From Leisingera sp. S132 (GTDB lineage: Bacteria > Pseudomonadota > Alphaproteobacteria > Rhodobacterales > Rhodobacteraceae), in NCBI RefSeq assembly GCF_025144465.1, contig NZ_CP083553.1:2044001-2108000 (forward strand): a DNA stretch of 64,000 nt, written 5' to 3'. The translations under genes were made by a program, and so were the position numbers. Shown here piece by piece: positions 16,855 through 25,285 of the stretch. Below the pieces are notes generated by a model. The model was not told the DNA's origin. It ran no database searches and worked only from the letters and a program-made list of their open reading frames with translations. Each line of letters starts with the position of its first letter. Position 1 is the first letter of the stretch.

Positions 16855-17487
16855 ATGAGCCTGACTGCCGATCTCTTGCTGCACGCCTATTCCGCCGGTG
16901 TTTTCCCGATGGCCGAACACCGCGACGATCCCGAAGTGTTCTGGGTCGACCCCAAGCGGCGCGGGATTCTGCCGCTGGATGGCTTCCGCATCTCCCGCTC
17001 GCTGGCCAAACGGATCCGCAACGGCGGCTTCGAGGTCACCGTGAACTGCGACTTTGCTGGCGTGGTGGACGGTTGCGCCGACCGGGCAGAAACCTGGATC
17101 AACGGTGAGATCCGCGACCGCTACCTGGAACTGCACCTGATGGGCAACGCCCACTCGCTTGAGGTCTGGCATCAGGGAATGCTGGCGGGCGGAACCTATG
17201 GCGTTTCTCTGGGCGGCGCCTTCTTTGGCGAGAGCATGTTTTCCCGCCGCCGCGACGCCTCCAAGGTGGCACTGGCCTATCTGACGGACCGGCTGGTGCA
17301 GGCGGGTTTCACCTTATGCGACACCCAGTTCCTGACACCGCATCTGGCCTCGCTTGGCGGCGTCGAAGTCACCCGCGCCCGCTACCGCGCGCTCCTGCGC
17401 GAGGCCCTGGACAAGGATGCCGAGTTCATGCGGCCTGCTGTGCCGGACGCTCAGCTGCTTTTGCAGCGGATGACCCAGACGTCGTAA
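16855..17487 (+). CDS. aat: Leucyl/phenylalanyl-tRNA--protein transferase
   Basis: A 210-residue enzyme that adds Leu or Phe from aminoacyl-tRNA to N-terminal Arg/Lys of proteins, marking them for ClpS/ClpAP degradation. Characteristic motifs are '[20 protein letters not shown]' near residue 10, 'PKRRGILPL', '[16 protein letters not shown]' and '[20 protein letters not shown]' and '[16 protein letters not shown]'. The start [12 protein letters not shown] at 16855 follows TGGCGG; the longer frame from 16804 would start inside the terminator region and is rejected. The 3' end overlaps the convergent DUF2155 gene by 37 bp. Confidence 0.96.
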   Translation: MSLTADLLLHAYSAGVFPMAEHRDDPEVFWVDPKRRGILPLDGFRISRSLAKRIRNGGFEVTVNCDFAGVVDGCADRAETWINGEIRDRYLELHLMGNAHSLEVWHQGMLAGGTYGVSLGGAFFGESMFSRRRDASKVALAYLTDRLVQAGFTLCDTQFLTPHLASLGGVEVTRARYRALLREALDKDAEFMRPAVPDAQLLLQRMTQTS

Positions 17488-17813
17488 CGGTTGTGGTCCA
17501 GCGCGTTCAGCGCCGGGCTGGAGGCAATCATCCAGCCCTGAAAATGCTCGGCACCGTTCCTGGGGTCCCGCACCGAAAGATAGGCGTAGGCGTCGCCGGT
17601 CGGGTTGTCCGCCGGATAGCGGCAGTCAGACACCGTCACCAGCAGGCCGAACATCTCGGCGCTGGCGCCGATGGCCACCTCGGCATCCAGTGAATGCCCG
17701 TTGACCTTGTCCAACGCCCGCAGCACCGCCGCCGTCCCTTGGGTGGCCTGCTCCTGCGCCAAGGCCGGCAACGCCAGCAGAGCAGTTGTCAGTGCTGCTG
17801 CAAGGCGCCTCAA
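17451..17813 (-). CDS. Exported DUF2155-domain protein
   Basis: A 120-residue protein with a Sec signal peptide ([20 protein letters not shown]) and a single DUF2155 domain containing '[20 protein letters not shown]', '[15 protein letters not shown]' and '[27 protein letters not shown]'. Two cysteines (in SDCRYP and VIRCKSS) are a family feature and could form a disulfide. Function is unknown in the family. In Rhodobacterales it is commonly found between aat and the NDUFA12-like gene, as here. It is translationally coupled with the MlaD-like gene (4-bp overlap) and overlaps the 3' end of convergent aat by 37 bp. Confidence 0.88.
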   Translation of the reverse strand: MRRLAAALTTALLALPALAQEQATQGTAAVLRALDKVNGHSLDAEVAIGASAEMFGLLVTVSDCRYPADNPTGDAYAYLSVRDPRNGAEHFQGWMIASSPALNALDHNRYDVWVIRCKSS

Positions 17814-18262
17814 GACTCTTCCCCGCCGCCTGCCACGAATTTCACCAAAAGCGAAATCAGGCTGACCGCGCCTTGGGTGTCCTCGATCTCATCACCCGGC
17901 TCGAAGGCAAATGGAGAGCCGCCCGGCATGATCTCAACGAAATTGCCGCCCAGCAGGCCTTCGGAGGAAATCACCACTGCGCTGTCGTCCGGAACCTCAA
18001 TACCGTCCCTGACCGAAAACACCGTATCGGCGCGGAAGGTTTCAGGGTTCAGGTCAACGCCGGTCACGGTGCCGATCTTGACGCCGGCCAGCCGCACATC
18101 GGTACCGACGCTGACGCCTTCCAGCGAACGGAAAGACGCTGTCAGATCATAGGTGGAGCCGCCGCGCGACAAGCCCGCCGCCTGCCCTGCATAAACGGCA
18201 AAGCCGATGGCCGCCGCCAGCACGATGCCGCCGGCAAAAACTTCAGTAGGATTATGGGACAT
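17810..18262 (-). CDS. MlaD-like MCE-domain lipid transport protein
   Basis: A 150-residue protein with one N-terminal membrane helix (VFAGGIVLAAAIGFAVYAGQ) anchoring a periplasmic MCE domain: 'YDLTASFRSLEGVSVGTDVR', 'LAGVKIGTVTGVDLNPETFR', 'ISSEGLLGGNFVEIMPGG'. This matches MlaD, the hexameric periplasmic ring of the Mla phospholipid transport system that keeps outer-membrane lipid asymmetry. MlaE and MlaF partners are not encoded nearby and would have to be elsewhere. The start MSHNPTEVFAGG at 18262 is chosen; the extension to 18364 overlaps the NDUFA12-like gene and is not MCE-like. It is 25 bp downstream of that gene and overlaps the DUF2155 gene by 4 bp. Confidence 0.9.
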   Translation of the reverse strand: MSHNPTEVFAGGIVLAAAIGFAVYAGQAAGLSRGGSTYDLTASFRSLEGVSVGTDVRLAGVKIGTVTGVDLNPETFRADTVFSVRDGIEVPDDSAVVISSEGLLGGNFVEIMPGGSPFAFEPGDEIEDTQGAVSLISLLVKFVAGGGEES

Positions 18263-18287
18263 GAAATCAGCCTTTTGGCAGATGTGT

Positions 18288-18674
18288 TTACTCGGGCACC
18301 CAGGCCTCATAGTCGCGGCGCTCTTTCGGCTCGCCGCCTGAACGGATCGACCCGGCCGGCGCATAGGCCATCATGGTGCCGGTCAGGTTTTCCTGATGCG
18401 GCTTTTCCCAGGCCTTGTGCTTCAGCGGCTTTTCGCTCGGCACCTCGTCAAAGGTGCGGTGCAGCCAGCCGTGCCAGTCGGGACTGATGCGGGAGGCTTC
18501 CACTTCGCCGTTGAACATCACCCAGCGCTTGCTGTCATCCGCGTTGCGGTAGAACACATTGCCCTGGTCATCCTCACCCACCTTGATGCCCTTGCGGGCG
18601 GTGAAGATCCGGGTGTTCAGGGTGGAACCGTTCCACCAGGTCACAGCGCGCAGAAGAGTGTTCAGGATTCCCAT
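18288..18674 (-). CDS. NDUFA12-family complex I accessory subunit
   Basis: A 128-residue homologue of the mitochondrial complex I supernumerary subunit NDUFA12 (B17.2). Family motifs are '[19 protein letters not shown]', '[19 protein letters not shown]', '[19 protein letters not shown]' and '[18 protein letters not shown]'. It is expected on the membrane face of NADH:ubiquinone oxidoreductase in alphaproteobacteria, away from the main nuo operon. The start at 18674 (MGILNTLL) is preceded by AGGCACCC-like sequence; the extension to 18740 lacks conservation. It begins the minus-strand unit NDUFA12-MlaD-DUF2155. Confidence 0.95.
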   Translation of the reverse strand: MGILNTLLRAVTWWNGSTLNTRIFTARKGIKVGEDDQGNVFYRNADDSKRWVMFNGEVEASRISPDWHGWLHRTFDEVPSEKPLKHKAWEKPHQENLTGTMMAYAPAGSIRSGGEPKERRDYEAWVPE

Positions 18675-18808
18675 GGGTGCCTCCGGATTTTTCCAGCTTC
18701 GATATGGCCCAATTTCCCGCCAAGGTCCAGTGGCTTGCACCTTGGGCGGCCTGTGACTTGGCGGGATTTGGCAGATTTGCCTCAGCGGCGGCTGCGCCGC
18801 CGGGCCGG

Positions 18809-19174
18809 TCAGCCCTCTGCGGGCGCCAGCGCGGTCAGTTCGATCTCGATCCGGAACTTGGGATCAATCAGATTGCACTCGACCATGGTGGCCGCGGGCG
18901 GGTTGGCGCCGAAAGTTTCCGACAGAATGGGCCAGCAAGGCTCGAACTCCGCGGCGTCCGGCAGGTAATAGTTCACCCGCACCGCATCGGCAAAGCTGGC
19001 GCCCGCCTTCTCCAGCGCCGCTGCGATGGTGTCCAGCGCCGAGCGGCACTGCGCCACCACGTCGTCGCCCTGCCCCACGGTTCCCGCAACATGCACGAAA
19101 CCGCCTGCAACCACGGCGCGGCAATAGCCGATCTTGGCCTCGAACTCCCCGCCCGAAGAAATCCGCTTGATCAT
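18809..19174 (-). CDS. RidA/YjgF family protein
   Basis: A 121-residue protein of the RidA (YjgF/YER057c/UK114) superfamily, whose members hydrolyse reactive enamine/imine intermediates. Visible family features are '[18 protein letters not shown]', '[20 protein letters not shown]', '[20 protein letters not shown]' and '[20 protein letters not shown]'. The Arg that defines true RidA deaminases is usually in a 'xxR' strand near the C-terminal third (VRVxxLP); here the motif reads MVECNL, so it lacks this Arg and belongs to another Rid subfamily of unknown activity. The start at 19174 has GGAGA upstream. Confidence 0.88.
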   Translation of the reverse strand: MIKRISSGGEFEAKIGYCRAVVAGGFVHVAGTVGQGDDVVAQCRSALDTIAAALEKAGASFADAVRVNYYLPDAAEFEPCWPILSETFGANPPAATMVECNLIDPKFRIEIELTALAPAEG

Positions 19175-19193
19175 GTTTCTCTCCTTCAACATG

Positions 19194-19219
19194 AAAACGG
19201 CGCGGAAATGACCGCGCCG
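19194..19219 (-). terminator. Intrinsic terminator after clpX
   Basis: On the minus strand CGGCGCGG (plus 19212-19219) pairs with CCGCGCCG (19198-19205) around a 6-base loop, followed by TTTT (19194-19197). It sits 22 bp after the clpX stop codon. Confidence 0.8.
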
Positions 19220-19241
19220 CTCTATCAGAAACTTTCGCCTG

Positions 19242-20510
19242 TCAGCCCGCTGACGCCGGCTCTTTCTCGGCATCTGCGTGAATCATCAGCGGCTGCGCGT
19301 CAGAGGTCACCGCCTCCTCATTGACAACCACCTTGGTCACGCTGTCCATGCCCGGCAGGTCGAACATGGTATCCAAGAGGATGTCCTCCATGATCGAGCG
19401 CAGGCCGCGGGCGCCGGTCTTGCGTTCGATCGCCTTCTTGGCAATCGCGCTCAGCGCTTCCTCGGTGAAGTCCAGTTCGGTGTCTTCCAGCTCGAACAGG
19501 CGCTGGTACTGCTTGACCAGGGCGTTCTTCGGCAGGGTCAGGATGGTAACCAGCGCATCCTCGTCCAGATCCTCGAGCGTCGCCAGAACCGGCAGACGGC
19601 CGACGAATTCCGGGATCAGGCCGAATTTCAGCAGATCTTCCGGCTCCAGGTCCTTGAAGATCTCGCCGACGCCGCGCTCGTCATTGTCGCGCACATCGGC
19701 GCCAAAGCCCATTGCCGAGCCCTTGCCGCGCTGCGCGATGATCTTATCGAGACCGGCAAAGGCACCGCCGCAGATGAACAGGATGTTGGTGGTGTCCACC
19801 TGCAGGAATTCCTGCTGCGGATGCTTGCGCCCGCCCTGCGGCGGAACAGAGGCGACGGTGCCTTCCATCAGTTTAAGCAGCGCCTGCTGCACGCCCTCGC
19901 CCGACACGTCGCGGGTGATCGAGGGGTTTTCCGACTTGCGGGTAATCTTGTCGACCTCGTCGATATAGACGATGCCGCGCTGCGCGCGCTCAACGTTGTA
20001 TTCCGACGCCTGCAGAAGCTTGAGGATGATGTTCTCGACATCCTCGCCCACATAACCGGCCTCGGTCAGAGTGGTCGCATCCGCCATGGTGAAGGGCACA
20101 TCCAGGATCCGCGCCAGCGTCTGCGCCAGCAGCGTTTTGCCGCAGCCGGTGGGGCCGATCAGCAGGATGTTGGATTTCGCCAGTTCAATGTCCGACCCAG
20201 CCTTCTGGGCGTGGTTCAGACGCTTGTAGTGGTTGTGCACCGCAACCGACAGCACCCGCTTGGCGGTGGCCTGGCCGATCACGTAGTCATCCAGCACCTG
20301 GCAGATGTCCTTGGGCGTCGGCACGCCGTCGGTGGCTTTCAGCCCGGATGCTTTTGTCTCTTCACGGATGATATCCATGCACAGTTCAACGCATTCATCG
20401 CAAATGAACACGGTGGGGCCTGCGATCAGCTTGCGCACTTCATGCTGGCTCTTGCCGCAGAAGCTGCAGTAGAGGGTGTTCTTGCTGTCGCCGCCTGAAT
20501 TCGTCGCCAT
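19242..20510 (-). CDS. clpX: ClpX, ATP-dependent unfoldase of ClpXP
   Basis: A 422-residue AAA+ unfoldase. The N-terminal C4 zinc domain has [14 protein letters not shown] and ICDECVELC; Walker A is GPTGCGKT (about residue 120), Walker B is [10 protein letters not shown], and the C-terminal ClpB_D2-small-like domain ends the protein. The ClpP-binding IGF-type loop lies in '[14 protein letters not shown]...' region downstream of Walker B. It feeds proteins into ClpP in the cytoplasm. It lies 150 bp downstream of clpP on the same strand, with its own hairpin terminators on both sides, so it can be transcribed separately. Confidence 0.98.
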   Translation of the reverse strand: MATNSGGDSKNTLYCSFCGKSQHEVRKLIAGPTVFICDECVELCMDIIREETKASGLKATDGVPTPKDICQVLDDYVIGQATAKRVLSVAVHNHYKRLNHAQKAGSDIELAKSNILLIGPTGCGKTLLAQTLARILDVPFTMADATTLTEAGYVGEDVENIILKLLQASEYNVERAQRGIVYIDEVDKITRKSENPSITRDVSGEGVQQALLKLMEGTVASVPPQGGRKHPQQEFLQVDTTNILFICGGAFAGLDKIIAQRGKGSAMGFGADVRDNDERGVGEIFKDLEPEDLLKFGLIPEFVGRLPVLATLEDLDEDALVTILTLPKNALVKQYQRLFELEDTELDFTEEALSAIAKKAIERKTGARGLRSIMEDILLDTMFDLPGMDSVTKVVVNEEAVTSDAQPLMIHADAEKEPASAG

Positions 20511-20606
20511 GGTCTACCTTTCAGTCCGCCCGGTCCGCTGCACCCGCACTGCGGGGCATTTCCTCTTTTGGCCAGCTTAAGCCAGTGCTTAGGCCGCCAC
20601 AATGTG

Positions 20607-20639
20607 AAAGTGTGCCCCATCTTAACCGCCGGGGCACAC
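20607..20639 (-). terminator. Hairpin between clpP and clpX
   Basis: Read on the minus strand, GTGTGCCCC (20631-20639) pairs with GGGGCACAC (20610-20618), a perfect 9-bp stem, followed by TTTCACATT. It is 22 bp after the clpP stop. It would end or attenuate clpP transcripts before clpX. Confidence 0.65.
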
Positions 20640-20660
20640 GGCTGTTCACAAGCTCAGGCG

Positions 20661-21293
20661 TCAGGCCTGCTCGTCATCGCCCTTGGCGCGGTTTTCGACG
20701 ATCTCGTCGATCAGGCCGAATTCCTTGGCTTCTTCCGGCGACATGAAGTTGTCGCGCTCCAGCGCCTCGACAATGGTGTCGTATTCCTGGCCGGTGTGCT
20801 TGACGTAGATCTCGTTCAGGCGCTTCTTCAGCTTCAGGGTTTCCTCGGCGTGGATCATGATGTCCGTGGCCTGGCCCTGGAAGCCGCCGGAAGGCTGGTG
20901 CACCATCACGCGGGAGTTCGGCAGGCTGAAGCGCATGCCCGGCTCGCCGGCGGTCAGCAGCAGCGAGCCCATCGAGGCCGCCTGGCCGATCACCAGGGTC
21001 GAGACCTTGGGCTTGATGTACTGCATGGTGTCATAGATCGACAGGCCCGAGGTCACGACACCGCCGGGGCTGTTGATGTACATGGAAATTTCCTTGGACG
21101 GGTTTTCCGCCTCGAGGTGCAAGAGCTGCGCCACGATCAGGGAGCTCATCCCGTCGTGCACCGGGCCGTTCAGGAAGATGATCCGCTCCTTCAGCAGGCG
21201 GGAAAAGATGTCATAGGCCCGTTCGCCCCGGCTGGTCTGCTCAACCACCATCGGGACCAGGGTGTTCATGTATGTTTCTCTGGGATCAATCAT
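20661..21293 (-). CDS. clpP: ClpP protease subunit
   Basis: A 210-residue serine protease subunit that forms the 14-mer chamber of ClpXP/ClpAP. The catalytic triad is visible: Ser107 in [11 protein letters not shown], His132 in MVHQPSGG, and Asp181 in ERDNFMS. The '[20 protein letters not shown]' strand-helix is canonical. The N-terminus [20 protein letters not shown] is the usual roseobacter form. The Glu/Asp-rich tail 'RAKGDDEQA' is short. It is divergent from a GlxA-like regulator and shares a 251-bp upstream region with it. Confidence 0.98.
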   Translation of the reverse strand: MIDPRETYMNTLVPMVVEQTSRGERAYDIFSRLLKERIIFLNGPVHDGMSSLIVAQLLHLEAENPSKEISMYINSPGGVVTSGLSIYDTMQYIKPKVSTLVIGQAASMGSLLLTAGEPGMRFSLPNSRVMVHQPSGGFQGQATDIMIHAEETLKLKKRLNEIYVKHTGQEYDTIVEALERDNFMSPEEAKEFGLIDEIVENRAKGDDEQA

Positions 21294-21353
21294 TGCAACC
21301 TGCCTGCGTTGTTTATGTCCGGCACCATACCCGACAGTGTGTTACCCGAGTCT

Positions 21354-21379
21354 TAGTATCGCCCCTTTTGACCTGCAAG
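21354..21379 (-). promoter_or_regulatory. Possible heat-shock type promoter of clpP
   Basis: On the minus strand CTTGCAG (21373-21379) is followed after 11 bases by CGATACTA (21354-21361). CTTG plus a C-rich/AT -10 resembles alphaproteobacterial RpoH promoters, but the match is partial and spacing is at the short end. clpP is an RpoH target in related bacteria, hence the suggestion. Confidence 0.25.
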
Positions 21380-21544
21380 AGGCGGCAGGCATTTTCCCGG
21401 TGACGCAAACCTGCATCTGGTGTCGCAATCCGCTGGAACGCTGTCGCTATTCTGGGGCTGCCGGCGGCACCAGCGCCTTAGGTAGCAAAATCAAGTCCGA
21501 ATTCCGCCCGGCGCTTTCACCGGGTGCTGCGCTGGGGTCCCGCC

Positions 21545-22552
21545 ATGTCCGATGACAGCTTCGTTCAGAAAGGCGCCGCTGCCAATCTCGCCATTCCGTT
21601 CGAGGGCGAGCCGCTGGATTTCTATTTCCTGCTGCTGCCGAAGGCGACGATGCTGCCGGTGGCCGCCGCCATCGAGCCCCTGCGCATTGCCAACCAGGTG
21701 ACCGGCACCCGGCTCTATCGCTGGTACATCATGACAGAGGATGGCCAGCCGGTGCGCTGTTCCAACGGCATGGTGGTGACACCGGACACCCAATTGCAGC
21801 CGCTGCCCTCGGATTCGATGGGATTTGTCTGCGCCGGGGTTGAACCGCACTCAGCCGCCAGCGAAATCACCCTGAACTGGCTGCGCCGCGAAAGCCGGTT
21901 TGGCCGCTCCATCGGCGGCATCTGCACCGGCGCCTTTGCGCTGGCCCAGGCCGGGCTGATCAAGAACCACAAGTTCACCCTGCACTGGGAAAACCAGCCG
22001 GGATTCCTGGAAAGCTACCCGAGCCTGGAGCCCTCCCCCAATATCTTTGAGATCTCCGGGCCGCTGATGACCTGCGGCGGCGGCAATGCCGCAACCGACA
22101 TGATGCTGCATCTGATCGAGGAGCGCCACGGCAAGCAGCTTGCGATCATCGTCGCCGACATGTGCCTGCACGTGCGCTCCGGCGGCCAGGCGGCGCCGCA
22201 GAAATCGAACTATGCGGTGGCAATCGGCAGCCGCAACCAGCGCCTGCTGAACGCGCTGCAGCTGATGCAGGAATCGATCGAAGAACCGCTGTCGATCGGC
22301 GAGCTGTGCGACCGGCTCGATATCTCCCGACGCCAGCTGGAACGGCTGTTCTCGCGCTATCTGAACCAGAGCCCGATGCACGTCTACTTCGACATGCGCC
22401 TCAGCCACGCCTTTGCGCTGATGAATGAAACCTCGATGAGCGTCACCGAAATCGCACTGGCCTCCGGCTTCAACTCCGCCACGCATTTCTCGCGCCAGTT
22501 CAAGCGCAAATTCGGCGCCTCGCCGCATTTCTTCCGCAAGGGCTGGAGCTGA
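21545..22552 (+). CDS. GlxA-family AraC-type transcriptional regulator
   Basis: A 335-residue regulator. The N-terminal ~200 residues form a DJ-1/PfpI (class I amidotransferase-like) domain starting 'PLDFYFLLLPKATMLPVAAA' with the nucleophile-elbow-like 'SIGGICTGAFALAQAGL'. The C-terminal ~100 residues are an AraC double helix-turn-helix ('LSIGELCDRLDISRRQLERL' and 'VTEIALASGFNSATHFSRQF'). Close relatives include GbdR and ArgR/CdhR-type regulators of quaternary amine and amino-acid catabolism. No catabolic genes of that kind adjoin it here. I use the ATG at 21545 (MSDDSFVQKG); 21524 is an alternative that adds seven residues. Confidence 0.9.
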   Translation: MSDDSFVQKGAAANLAIPFEGEPLDFYFLLLPKATMLPVAAAIEPLRIANQVTGTRLYRWYIMTEDGQPVRCSNGMVVTPDTQLQPLPSDSMGFVCAGVEPHSAASEITLNWLRRESRFGRSIGGICTGAFALAQAGLIKNHKFTLHWENQPGFLESYPSLEPSPNIFEISGPLMTCGGGNAATDMMLHLIEERHGKQLAIIVADMCLHVRSGGQAAPQKSNYAVAIGSRNQRLLNALQLMQESIEEPLSIGELCDRLDISRRQLERLFSRYLNQSPMHVYFDMRLSHAFALMNETSMSVTEIALASGFNSATHFSRQFKRKFGASPHFFRKGWS

Positions 22553-22588
22553 CGGTATCCACGCCGGATGGACAAGTGCTCATTTCAC

Positions 22589-22615
22589 AAGTACCAAATT
22601 GGTAACTTTTCTTTT
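22589..22615 (+). terminator. Weak hairpin with T-run after the GlxA-like gene
   Basis: GTACC (22591-22595) can pair with GGTA-A-C (22601-22606, one bulged A), extended by AA/TT pairs, followed by TTTTCTTTT. It may end the regulator transcript. The near-palindromic form AAGTACCAAATTGGTAACTT could instead be an operator. The remainder of 22553-22746 contains an AT-rich stretch (22648-22667, two ATATT units) that may serve the ArsR promoter. Confidence 0.4.
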
Positions 22616-22746
22616 GGCCGTTCCGGGAAGTTCTGTTAAGCGCTCTTAGATATTCTGATGATATTACGCACGGACCGCGCAATTCCGCTGTCTGCGCGGG
22701 TTTCGATAAGGGAGTAAGGCGCCCCGGTGCCACCTGGAGACGCAAG

Positions 22747-23085
22747 ATGCCACTACCCGAGTTTTCAGCTGACATGGATCCGGAACAGAAGGAGCAAATG
22801 GTCGCAAACGCTACCAAAGCTTCCAGTTTCCTTAAAGCGATCAGCCACCAGGGGCGGCTGATGATCCTGTGCCATCTGGTCGCTGGCGAAAAATCCGTAA
22901 CAGAACTCGAGCAACTGCTGTCCGCCCGCCAGGCTGCCGTCTCGCAGCAGCTGTCCCGCTTGCGCCTGGAAGGGCTGGTCATTCCGCGCCGCGACGGCAA
23001 GGCGATCTACTACCGTCTGGCAGATGACAAAGCCCGCCGCGTTCTGGAAGTGGTCTACGACATTTTCTGCAACGACGGCGATTGA
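22747..23085 (+). CDS. ArsR-family regulator with persulfide-sensor cysteines (SqrR/BigR-like)
   Basis: A 112-residue winged helix-turn-helix repressor: 'NATKASSFLKAISHQGRLMI' (dimer/first helices), 'SVTELEQLLSARQAAVSQQL' (recognition), 'GLVIPRRDGKAIYYRLAD' (wing). It has only two cysteines, Cys42 (MILCHL) and Cys108 (IFCNDG). These match in position the Cys41/Cys107 pair of Rhodobacter capsulatus SqrR and the equivalent pair of BigR, which form a polysulfide bridge on sulfide/persulfide stress. Arsenic-type CxC and metal sites are absent. SqrR/BigR genes usually sit beside sulfur-oxidation or YeeE/rhodanese genes; here the downstream gene is PhoX. Its targets are therefore probably elsewhere or unrecognised. 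Confidence 0.88.
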   Translation: MPLPEFSADMDPEQKEQMVANATKASSFLKAISHQGRLMILCHLVAGEKSVTELEQLLSARQAAVSQQLSRLRLEGLVIPRRDGKAIYYRLADDKARRVLEVVYDIFCNDGD

Positions 23086-23166
23086 CGCCACCGGGCCGCG
23101 CAATACTCTGCTGTCCGGCGAAACCGCGCCAGCCGCCCCGTGCGGCACATCAACCGGAGCGCAGCA

Positions 23167-25200
23167 ATGAACCGCAGGCAGATCATCAATGACCCGCGAA
23201 CCGGCAACAAGGCGGAAGCCTTTGAAGCCGCGGATGATTTTCCAGCGAACCCAAACCCTCAGCGCACCATCGGAGAGGTAATCGCCACCCGCTACGGCCG
23301 CCGCGAAGTGCTGCAATCGCTGCTTGGAACCTCTGCCGCAACGGCCATCTTCGGTTCAGCGGCCCTTTCGGGACCGCGGCAAGCCGCAGCGGCGGTTTCC
23401 AGTGTCCAAAGCCGGTATGCATTTGACGAACCCGCCTGGGGCAACGACGAAACCCACCATGTTGCTGCAGGTTACGACGCGGACATCCTTCTGCGCTGGG
23501 GTGATCCGGTCACCGCGGACGCGCCGGAATTCGACGTGATGAACCAGAGCGCTGCGGCCCAGTTGCAGCAGTTCGGCTACAACAACGACTACATCGGTTT
23601 CCTGCCCCTGACCCCCGAAGGCACCCGCGGGCTTTTGTGCGTGAACCACGAATACACCAACGAAGAGGTGATGTTCCCAGGCCTTGGCCGCCAGGACAGG
23701 GCCGGGTTCAATGGCATGACACGGGAACTGGCGGAGATCGAAATGGCTGCCCATGGCGGCTCCGTGGTGGAGATAGCCCGGAACCCGGACGGCAAATGGG
23801 CCGTTGTCCGCGACGGCAAGTGGAACCGCCGCATCTCGCCGCTGAACACGGTGATGGCCGTGGATGGCCCTGCAGCCGGCCACTCGCGGCTGCAGACCGG
23901 CGCGGATCCAACCGGCCGCGAGGTCATTGGCACCCTCAACAACTGCGCCGGCGGCATGACCCCGTGGGGCACCTGGCTGATGGCAGAGGAAAACTTCCAC
24001 GGCTATTTCTGGACCGGTCACCAGGATGCAGAAGGCGAGCCGGATCTCGAAGGCCAGCCGGAAGCCGCACAGCTGGCGCGCTACAACGTGCCCGGCATGT
24101 GGTACGCTTGGGGCAAGTTTCACGACCGTTTCAACATTGATAAAGAACCCAATGAAGTGAACCGCTTCGGCTGGGTTGTTGAGGTAGATCCGCTGGACCC
24201 GGACGCAGTACCGGTTAAGCGCACCGCACTTGGCCGGTTTGCGCATGAGGGCGCGGAAACCACCCTGTCCGCAGACGGGCGCCTGGTGATCTACATGGGC
24301 GACGATGCCCGGTTCGAATATCTTTACAAATACGTTTCCAACGGATCAGTTTCGCAGGATCGCGCCGCCAACTCCCGGCTCCTCTCCGACGGGACGCTCT
24401 ATGCGGCCCGCTTTGACCCGGACGGCACCCTGCACTGGCTGCCGCTGGTCCATGGCCAAGGCCCGCTGACGGCAGACAACGGGTTTGCCAGTCAGGCAGA
24501 TGTGCTGATTGACGCGCGTCTGGCCGCGGATGCCTTGGGCGCGACCCCAATGGACCGGCCCGAAGACGTCTCGCCCCGCGGTGACGGCACCGCCTTTGTA
24601 ATGCTGACCAACAACTCCAGACGCAAACCGGCTCAGACCGATGCCGCCAACCCGCGGCCGGAATCAGATTTCGGCCATATCATCGAACTCAAGGAGGACG
24701 GCAGCGACCATGCCGCCTACCGCGGCAGCTGGTCCATCCTGGTGCAATGCGGAAACCCTGCGGTGGCCGCTGTCGGTGCGCAATGGAACCCGGAAACCAC
24801 CGAAAACGGCTGGTTCGGTTCCCCCGACAATTGCACCATCGACACCGAGGGCCGCCTCTGGGTCGCCACCGATCAAGGCCGCAAGTGGGACAAGACAGGC
24901 AAATCCGACGGGCTTTACGGCGTGGAGACCGAAGGGGACTTGCGCGGCCATTCCAAACTGTTTTTCCGCTGCCCGGTCGGCGCAGAGCTTTGCGGCCCCT
25001 GCTTTACCCCGGACAATGAAACCCTGTTCCTGGCAGTGCAGCACCCCGGCACCGACGGCACCACCAGCCTGCAAGGCTTCGGACGTGCGTCCACCTTCGA
25101 GGATCCGGCCACCCGCTGGCCGGATTTCGACCCGGCGATGCCGCCGCGCCCCTCGGTGGTGGTGGTCACCAAACAGGGCGGCGGCAAGATCGCGACCTGA
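23167..25200 (+). CDS. PhoX-family phosphatase, Tat-exported
   Basis: A 677-residue protein of the PhoX / DUF839 family, Ca2+/Fe-dependent alkaline phosphatases of marine bacteria. The Tat signal lies unusually far in: after about 40 N-terminal residues comes YGRREVLQSLLGTSAATAI (Arg45-Arg46), followed by the AAA cleavage region near 75. Family motifs include 'NNDYIGFLPLTPEGTRGLLC...NHEYTN', 'TPWGTWLMAEENFHGYFW', 'GRFAHEGAETTLSADGRLVI' with the metal-ligand Glu/Asp residues, and 'VYMGDDARFEYLYKYVS'-like sequence. It would release phosphate from organic esters in the periplasm. No Pho box was located. The ArsR gene ends 81 bp upstream; the DUF302 gene follows after 85 bp. Confidence 0.93.
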   Translation: MNRRQIINDPRTGNKAEAFEAADDFPANPNPQRTIGEVIATRYGRREVLQSLLGTSAATAIFGSAALSGPRQAAAAVSSVQSRYAFDEPAWGNDETHHVAAGYDADILLRWGDPVTADAPEFDVMNQSAAAQLQQFGYNNDYIGFLPLTPEGTRGLLCVNHEYTNEEVMFPGLGRQDRAGFNGMTRELAEIEMAAHGGSVVEIARNPDGKWAVVRDGKWNRRISPLNTVMAVDGPAAGHSRLQTGADPTGREVIGTLNNCAGGMTPWGTWLMAEENFHGYFWTGHQDAEGEPDLEGQPEAAQLARYNVPGMWYAWGKFHDRFNIDKEPNEVNRFGWVVEVDPLDPDAVPVKRTALGRFAHEGAETTLSADGRLVIYMGDDARFEYLYKYVSNGSVSQDRAANSRLLSDGTLYAARFDPDGTLHWLPLVHGQGPLTADNGFASQADVLIDARLAADALGATPMDRPEDVSPRGDGTAFVMLTNNSRRKPAQTDAANPRPESDFGHIIELKEDGSDHAAYRGSWSILVQCGNPAVAAVGAQWNPETTENGWFGSPDNCTIDTEGRLWVATDQGRKWDKTGKSDGLYGVETEGDLRGHSKLFFRCPVGAELCGPCFTPDNETLFLAVQHPGTDGTTSLQGFGRASTFEDPATRWPDFDPAMPPRPSVVVVTKQGGGKIAT

Positions 25201-25285
25201 TCTGCAGCGGCGCTCCGCACGCAATTGTGAGTGCCGCAGCCGCTTCAACGCTCCTAGGATTGGCACGGACACGCTGGAGAGCCGC

